From Lactiplantibacillus daowaiensis (GTDB lineage Bacteria > Bacillota > Bacilli > Lactobacillales > Lactobacillaceae): 64,000 nt of DNA. Positions 59,424-64,000 of the stretch are shown piece after piece. Location of the stretch: positions 1-64,000 of the forward strand of contig NZ_BJDJ01000013.1 in assembly GCF_005405085.1 (NCBI RefSeq), written 5' to 3'. The notes below the pieces were generated by a model. It made no database searches. It was not told where the DNA came from and saw only the letters and a program-made list of their open reading frames with translations. Both the position numbers and the translations under genes were made by a program. Within the stretch, counting starts at the first letter, position 1. Every line of letters begins with the position of its first letter.

Positions 59424-60599
59424 TTGGATTATATTGGCACATTGAGTTTAATTTTGATTGTAACGGCCTTAGCAGGCCATTTAAGCGTCCGGATGGGCTT
59501 ACCAGCTGTGATTGGTCAACTGTTAAGTGGCATCGTGTTAGGACCGGCTGTCTTGGGCTGGGTCACAGCGACCAGTTTTATTAAAGATTTCGCGGAACTG
59601 GGCGTCATTATTTTAATGTTTATGGCGGGACTAGAAAGCGACTTACAGTTGTTGAAGAAATATTGGAAGCCGAGTCTATTAGTTGCGGTCTTAGGCGTTA
59701 TTTTACCGGTTGGTGTGATTGATTGGTGTAGCCAACTTTTCCACTTAAGCAATATTGAAAGTTTATTTTTAGGGGTGACGTTTGCGGCGACTTCGGTCTC
59801 GATTTCGGTGGCGGTTTTAAAGGAACTCAATGCGCTGGATGGTAAAGAAGGGACCACGATTCTAGGTGCGGCAGTCGTCGATGATGTGTTAGCCGTTTTG
59901 ATTTTGAGTTTGATGGTTAGTTTATTTGGCGGCGAAGTCGGTGAAAGTTCATCGACTAATCTCGGCGTCTCATTAGCGATTCAAGCCGCATTTTTCGTTG
60001 GCTTATTTGCCGTGGTGAAGTGGATCGTGCCGCGCTTGATGAAGATTGGCGATGCGCTATTGATTCCAACTTCAGTTACGTTGATGTCGTTAGTGATTTG
60101 TTTTGGCTTAGCCTATTTTGCCGACTTTATTGGCTTAAGTGCCGTGATTGGGGCGTTCTTTGCCGGGATTGCAGTTGGTCAGACCGATTATCATAGTACG
60201 ATTGACGAGCATATTCAGCCGATTGGGAATGCTGTTTTTATCCCCGTTTTCTTTGTGAGCATCGGCTTAAATATGTCCTTTAAGGGTTTTATGGGTGATT
60301 TCTGGTTTATCGTGGTGATCACGGTGGCGGCTATCGTGACGAAGTTATTAGGCGCTGGGATTGGTGCTAAGTTAGCGGGCTTTAGTTGGACCAGCGGCTA
60401 TGAGATTGGGGCTGGGATGGTCTCACGTGGTGAAATGGCCCTGATTATTGCCCAAATCGGGTATCAAGGTAAGTTGTTGTCAGCTGACCGCTATTCTGCG
60501 GTCATTACGGCGATTATTTTAACGACTTTAATTGCGCCACTCTTATTACGGCAATCCATTCAACATCAAGCAAAGGCAGGTTTGTCAAATGAAGATTGA
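59424..60599 (+). CDS. cation:proton antiporter (CPA2, NapA-like Na+/H+ antiporter)
   Basis: A 391-aa membrane protein with about 12 helices of the monovalent cation:proton antiporter-2 family. The first helices (A-L-A-G-H-L-S-V-R-M-G-L-P-A-V-I-G-Q-L-L-S-G-I-V-L-G-P) and the acidic pair in A-V-V-D-D-V-L-A-V are diagnostic; the two Asp residues are the ion-binding site. It would extrude Na+ in exchange for H+. TTG at 59424 lies 6 nt after AGGAGG; the longer frame would translate the leader hairpin. Regulation by the leader terminator and the promoter dyad is likely. The next gene overlaps its end. Confidence 0.92.
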   Translation: MDYIGTLSLILIVTALAGHLSVRMGLPAVIGQLLSGIVLGPAVLGWVTATSFIKDFAELGVIILMFMAGLESDLQLLKKYWKPSLLVAVLGVILPVGVIDWCSQLFHLSNIESLFLGVTFAATSVSISVAVLKELNALDGKEGTTILGAAVVDDVLAVLILSLMVSLFGGEVGESSSTNLGVSLAIQAAFFVGLFAVVKWIVPRLMKIGDALLIPTSVTLMSLVICFGLAYFADFIGLSAVIGAFFAGIAVGQTDYHSTIDEHIQPIGNAVFIPVFFVSIGLNMSFKGFMGDFWFIVVITVAAIVTKLLGAGIGAKLAGFSWTSGYEIGAGMVSRGEMALIIAQIGYQGKLLSADRYSAVITAIILTTLIAPLLLRQSIQHQAKAGLSNED

Positions 60600-61128
60600 T
60601 TATTTGGCGGTCCAACCCGCCCAATATGCGGCGACGGCAAAAGTGGTGCAACAAGCGTTTGCATCAGCGGCTCATAGTGACCACGATGAGCACAATCTAA
60701 TTGGGCGCCTACGCAAAACGCCGACGTATCAGCCAACCTTTGATGTGTTGGCCGCGACGTCGGCGGGAGAAATTGTGGGACATGTGATGTTATCTAAAGC
60801 GACAGTGACTACCCAGCCAACTGCTGCGCCAGGAATTGCGGTGTTGGCACCGTTAGCAGTCTTACCCGCCTATCAAGGGCAAGGAATTGGTGGTCAGTTA
60901 CTGCGCACCGTTGAACAGCGGGCAGTAGCAGTAGGCGTTCCAGCCATCAGTATCTTAGGTGATCCGGCCTATTATGGTCGGTTTGGCTATCGTCCAGCTA
61001 GTCAATTTGGCATTACTGCGCCAATGGCGATACCGGCAGCATACTTTATGCTCCGTGAACTGACACCCGGTGCACTAGCGGCGTATCAAGGTGAGTTACA
61101 TTACGATCCTGCCTTTGGCATCGCTTAG
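60589..61128 (+). CDS. GNAT N-acetyltransferase (YhbS-like)
   Basis: A 179-aa acetyltransferase of the YhbS type: V-L-A-P-L-A-V-L-P-A-Y-Q-G-Q-G-I-G-G-Q-L-L is the acetyl-CoA loop (Q-G-x-G-I-G), and L-G-D-P-A-Y-Y-G-R-F-G-Y is the characteristic C-terminal motif. ATG 60589 lies 11 nt inside the end of the antiporter gene, so the two are co-transcribed; whether they are functionally linked is unknown. Confidence 0.9.
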   Translation: MKIDYLAVQPAQYAATAKVVQQAFASAAHSDHDEHNLIGRLRKTPTYQPTFDVLAATSAGEIVGHVMLSKATVTTQPTAAPGIAVLAPLAVLPAYQGQGIGGQLLRTVEQRAVAVGVPAISILGDPAYYGRFGYRPASQFGITAPMAIPAAYFMLRELTPGALAAYQGELHYDPAFGIA

Positions 61129-61652
61129 CGGGTAAAGTGCAGCTCGGCCAATTGCCCATAGTGATTCGTGTCAACGAGTTCAAAGCGGTGACTATAATCA
61201 ACTTTGGTGAACAATGGAATCCCATCGCCAAGTAAGACGGGGGCGATTTGGATGAAAAGCTCATCGACGAGATCAGCCGTTAGTAGCGGTATTAAAACCC
61301 CTGAGCCGCCAACGATCCAGATGTTTTGGCCAGGTTCGTTTTTTAATTGGGAGACGATCGAGGTGATATCAGCATTCGTAAACGTGGTATTGGTCGTACT
61401 TGGTTGCGGATTTGACGTCATCACGATATTTTTAGTTAATGGATTATATGGGTTAATCAGTTGGTCGGTCGTTTGTTCCATGGTGTATTCGTACGTGTGG
61501 CGACCCATGATTGCCGTATCGACCGCTTGCATAAAATCAGCGGTGGGCGCTTGGTCGGCCCCACCAGTTTTAAAAAGCCAATCGAGCCGTTCATCATTAG
61601 TGGCCAAGTAACCATCGATGGAAATCGCCCCATAAAATTGAACTTTACGCAT
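61125..61652 (-). CDS. dihydrofolate reductase family protein (RibD C-terminal type)
   Basis: A 175-aa protein of the DHFR/RibD-C fold: K-V-Q-F-Y-G-A-I-S-I-D-G-Y-L-A at the start, I-M-G-R-H-T-Y-E near residue 50 and I-W-I-V-G-G-S-G-V-L near 113, forming the NADPH site. These YyaP/YwjB-like proteins are reductases of unknown physiological substrate. GTAGGTG lies about 9 nt before the ATG. The end overlaps the convergent acetyltransferase gene by 4 nt, leaving no terminator between them. Confidence 0.9.
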   Translation of the reverse strand: MRKVQFYGAISIDGYLATNDERLDWLFKTGGADQAPTADFMQAVDTAIMGRHTYEYTMEQTTDQLINPYNPLTKNIVMTSNPQPSTTNTTFTNADITSIVSQLKNEPGQNIWIVGGSGVLIPLLTADLVDELFIQIAPVLLGDGIPLFTKVDYSHRFELVDTNHYGQLAELHFTR

Positions 61653-61780
61653 AAATTGGGCACCTACTTTTTATTTTTTGTAATAGTATTGTAACATTTT
61701 TGGCTGCCATGCGGGTGAGAAACTTCTGAGGGGAAAATTGGAAAAATAATCAGTTGGTCGATTGAGGGCGTTTCTAAAAA

Positions 61781-61873
61781 TGGCAGTATACTTCCAAAAA
61801 AATCAAAATATCGAAAAATGGAAGTATACTTCCATTTTTTTGATTTCTGCCTTAAAATGGAAGTATACTTCCA
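61781..61873. promoter_or_regulatory. three phased copies of the palindrome TGGAAGTATACTTCCA
   Basis: Copies at 61781-61796 (one change, TGGC), 61819-61834 and 61858-61873 are spaced 38 and 39 bp apart. The last one ends 19 bp before the ATPase start. The palindromes contain GTATAC and are surrounded by A/T-runs. They look like operators or protein-assembly sites for the downstream gene. Confidence 0.7.
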
Positions 61874-61892
61874 AAGAAGCGGAGAAAATATC

Positions 61893-63092
61893 ATGATTTC
61901 AAGACCAACTTATTTAAAAAAATTGATTCAGTTGAAAGACACCACTGTGATTAAAATTATTACCGGTGTCCGTCGTTCTGGTAAATCAGTATTATTGAAA
62001 ATATACCGCGATTATTTGTTGGCACAGGGGATTGATGCGACGCAGATTATTTACCTTAACTTTGAAGAATTTGAGCTATTAAATATTCGTGATGAACAAC
62101 AGTTGATTGAATTGTTGCAGCCCAAAATAAGTCATGATCGACATTTTTATTTAATGCTTGATGAAATTCAAATGGTTGCGGGGTGGCAACGAGTGGTCAA
62201 CGGCATTCATGCGAGCTACGATTGTGATATTGTCGTCACTGGATCGAATGCAAAAATGTTATCTGGTGAATTAGCGACGCTGTTGAGCGGTCGTTATGTT
62301 GAAATCCCGATTTATCCATTTTCGTTTAAGGAATTTTTAGCCGCTCGTGAAATTGATATAAATTCGCGACAAATTGATCAGGCTTTTGAAGAATATGAAA
62401 CGTATGGTGGTTTTCCAGCAGTTGTTTTAGCTGATAAAGCAATTAAAGATGATATGTTGTCAGGCATTTATGACACGATTGTTTTAAATGATGTTTCGAT
62501 GCGGGCGAATATTCGTGATAATGAGTCTTTAAAAGCCATGGTTGGCTTTCTAGCTGATGACCTCGGTCAACTTATTCGACCAGCAAAATTAGCGAATACA
62601 CTGAAGAGTGAGGGCATATCAACTAGTAATCATACGATTGAACGGTATTTAACGTTATTAGAAAATGCCTTTCTATTTTATCGTGCACGTCAGTATGATT
62701 TGCGTGGTCGAGGCTATTTACGAACTGCCGGAAAATACTTTATGGTAGATGCCGGTTTAAGACGGAATGCAGTTGGTCGTCGACCAGGCAACTATGGTGG
62801 GCAATTAGAGAACATTGTGTATCTTGAACTATTACGGCGGGGGTATACCGTTGATGTCGGTAAAATGGATACTGCCGAAATTGACTTCGTGGCCCGCCGC
62901 GTTGATGAGGTCTTATACGTGCAAGTGACGTATGAAATCCCCAAAAATACGCATGAAACTGATAATTTAGTTAATATTAAAGATAATTATCAAAAGTTGT
63001 TAATTACACAGCGCTACTATCAGGATATTAAACAAATTGATGGTATTCCGGTCGTGAACATTGTTGATTGGTTGTTAGCGGCTGATGACTAA
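61893..63092 (+). CDS. AAA-14/DUF4143 ATP-binding protein
   Basis: A 399-aa ATPase of the widespread AAA_14 plus DUF4143 architecture. Walker A is G-V-R-R-S-G-K-S near residue 26, Walker B Y-L-M-L-D-E-I-Q, sensor T-G-S-N-A near 118; the rest is a winged-helix-like region (S-N-H-T-I-E-R-Y-L-T-L-L-E) and a C-terminal restriction-endonuclease-like fold with E-I-D-F-V and V-Q-V. No role is established for the family. ATG 61893 follows GGAG by 8 nt; a longer frame would translate the palindromes. It is more A/T-rich than its neighbours, hinting at horizontal origin. Confidence 0.88.
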   Translation: MISRPTYLKKLIQLKDTTVIKIITGVRRSGKSVLLKIYRDYLLAQGIDATQIIYLNFEEFELLNIRDEQQLIELLQPKISHDRHFYLMLDEIQMVAGWQRVVNGIHASYDCDIVVTGSNAKMLSGELATLLSGRYVEIPIYPFSFKEFLAAREIDINSRQIDQAFEEYETYGGFPAVVLADKAIKDDMLSGIYDTIVLNDVSMRANIRDNESLKAMVGFLADDLGQLIRPAKLANTLKSEGISTSNHTIERYLTLLENAFLFYRARQYDLRGRGYLRTAGKYFMVDAGLRRNAVGRRPGNYGGQLENIVYLELLRRGYTVDVGKMDTAEIDFVARRVDEVLYVQVTYEIPKNTHETDNLVNIKDNYQKLLITQRYYQDIKQIDGIPVVNIVDWLLAADD

Positions 63093-63138
63093 AAAACTGT
63101 ACCTAGTGGGCCTTTGTCCCATTAGGTACAGTTTTTTT
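63091..63138. terminator. bidirectional intrinsic terminator
   Basis: AAAAAACTGTACCTA pairs with TAGGTACAGTTTTTTT with inner TGGG/CCCA between convergent genes. Confidence 0.92.
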
Positions 63139-63145
63139 GATTAAT

Positions 63146-64000
63146 TTAACGATGTCGTTGTCGCACGACAGCTTTACGACCTTCTTCAATCAACACTAAC
63201 GGTATCGGCAAACATAATAAGAACGCCCAATCCCGGCCAGCAATGGCGGTCGTGTTAAAGAGACCTTGTAAGACCGGCAGATACATCAAAGCGGCTAGTA
63301 AGGCGACTTCGAAAATAATGCCCCACCAGATCCGATGATTACTAAATAAGCCGACGGAAAAGACTGAATTGAATTTAGTCCGACAGTTGATGGCTGCGGC
63401 GATTTGACAAAAGACGATCGCGGCTAATGTCATCGTGGTCGCAAGGACGTAGGTATTGCCATGACTTGCGAGGGCGACTTGTGGCCAGCCATTTGTCCAA
63501 TTGACAAAGAAATAAGCAAAGGTTGAGACGACTGACGCAATCAAGCCATACCAACCAAAGGCCTTCCAAATAATCGATTTATTCAGTAAGTGGGCGTTGC
63601 GAGCACGGGGTGGCTGGTCCATGACGCCAGGTTCGCTGGCTTCGGCACCAAGTCCCAGTGCCGGTAACATATCCGTACCTAAGTCGACCGTTAAGATTTG
63701 CATCACGGTCAATGGGAGTGGAATTAGCCCACGGGAGAACAAGAATAAGACGGATGGAATCGCTTCGGGCACATTACTATTTAAGATGTAGAGCAAGAAC
63801 TTCTGCAAGTTGCTATAGACGGTACGGCCTTCTTCAATTGCCGCGACGATCGAGGCGAAGTTATCATCGGTTAAAATCATATCGGCGGCATCTTTAGCAA
63901 CGTCGGTACCCGTGACACCCATGGCAATCCCAATATCGGCTTGTTTTAAGGCTGGTGCGTCGTTAACCCCGTCCCCCGTTGAGGCGACGATTTCACCATT
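63146..64000 (-). CDS. P-type cation-transporting ATPase, C-terminal part (truncated by window end)
   Basis: The last 285 codons of a P-type ATPase; the 5' part lies beyond the window. The hinge T-G-D-G-V-N-D-A-P-A-L-K-Q-A-D-I-G-I-A-M-G starts the visible part, followed by membrane helices 5-10. Helix 5 has S-N-V-P-E, helix 6 D-L-G-T-D-M-L-P-A-L; these resemble the P2C Na+,K+/H+,K+-ATPases (P-E and D-L-G-T-D-M) more than SERCA, which has N-x-x-T-D. The transported ion could therefore be Na+ or K+, though bacterial relatives are usually annotated as Ca2+/cation pumps. Confidence 0.9.
   Translation of the reverse strand, partial: NGEIVASTGDGVNDAPALKQADIGIAMGVTGTDVAKDAADMILTDDNFASIVAAIEEGRTVYSNLQKFLLYILNSNVPEAIPSVLFLFSRGLIPLPLTVMQILTVDLGTDMLPALGLGAEASEPGVMDQPPRARNAHLLNKSIIWKAFGWYGLIASVVSTFAYFFVNWTNGWPQVALASHGNTYVLATTMTLAAIVFCQIAAAINCRTKFNSVFSVGLFSNHRIWWGIIFEVALLAALMYLPVLQGLFNTTAIAGRDWAFLLCLPIPLVLIEEGRKAVVRQRHR

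Noticed and set aside
1-64000. Insertion sequences, prophage genes or CRISPR arrays
   Set aside because: No transposase, integrase, phage structural protein or regularly spaced direct-repeat array was seen.

Overview
The window reads as chromosome from a low-to-medium G+C member of the Lactobacillaceae. The clearest genus-level hint is an S-layer precursor at 51419-52771 whose N-terminus and domain layout resemble those of the Levilactobacillus brevis/Lentilactobacillus buchneri type. A GtfA/GtfB-type protein O-glycosyltransferase pair (known from Lactiplantibacillus plantarum), Apf-like cell-wall proteins and many DHA2-type exporters fit the same family. The species cannot be fixed from sequence reading alone. 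No prophage, insertion sequence, CRISPR array, tRNA or rRNA gene was found.

Layout. 0-5.5 kb: a toxin fragment, a glycyl radical enzyme of the C-x-E (dehydratase-like) class, its DeoR regulator and its radical-SAM activase (divergent), then a VIT-type metal transporter. 5.5-10.7 kb: two GNAT acetyltransferases, a drug exporter, a secreted lipoprotein nuclease, a VOC protein and a small membrane protein. 10.8-18.9 kb: an ArsR regulator and a TetR-YhgE/Pip unit sharing one duplicated operator, then a heterodimeric ABC exporter with a 45-aa membrane protein after it. 19-23.1 kb: a DUF3737 protein overlapping a MalY/PatB lyase, a strongly structured non-coding segment ending in a terminator, and two NAD(P)-dependent proteins. 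23.2-30.4 kb: esterase, two sugar O-acetyltransferases, Usp, a histidine-phosphatase-fold protein lacking its catalytic histidines, a secreted GH20 protein, a cluster of small membrane proteins bracketed by DnaA-box-like 9-mers, a decayed toxin-antitoxin locus and signal peptidase I. 30.5-37.3 kb: an ABC/FtsX exporter, an M20 peptidase, and a MerR-controlled cupin/CMD/SDR operon with a textbook 19-bp MerR promoter. 37.3-43.7 kb: a dispersed palindromic repeat, a TetR-controlled DHA2 exporter, a Nat-like ABC exporter, alkylation repair genes ogt and adaA, and two more toxin-antitoxin remnants.

43.8-52.8 kb is a cell-surface region: a LysM protein with a long Ser/Thr linker, the divergent gtfA-gtfB-like pair, a second Apf-domain protein, another copy of the repeat, a LysR/YeiH pair and the S-layer gene. 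53-64 kb carries an exporter with a DUF4811 partner, HAD hydrolase, another MFS protein, an orphan AbrB-type protein, an AEC carrier, a YczE-like membrane protein, a Na+/H+ antiporter behind a terminator-bearing leader, a DHFR-like reductase, an AAA/DUF4143 ATPase preceded by three identical-core palindromes, and the C-terminal part of a Na+,K+-ATPase-like P-type pump that runs off the window.

The most promising leads are the structured RNA at about 21.13-21.35 kb, the proposed glycosyltransferase/target pairing at 43.8-47.9 kb, the palindrome array before the DUF4143 ATPase, the attenuator-like antiporter leader, the dispersed palindromic repeats, and the inactive-looking phosphatase-fold protein. 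Start codons were reassigned where a ribosome-binding site clearly favours an internal codon.
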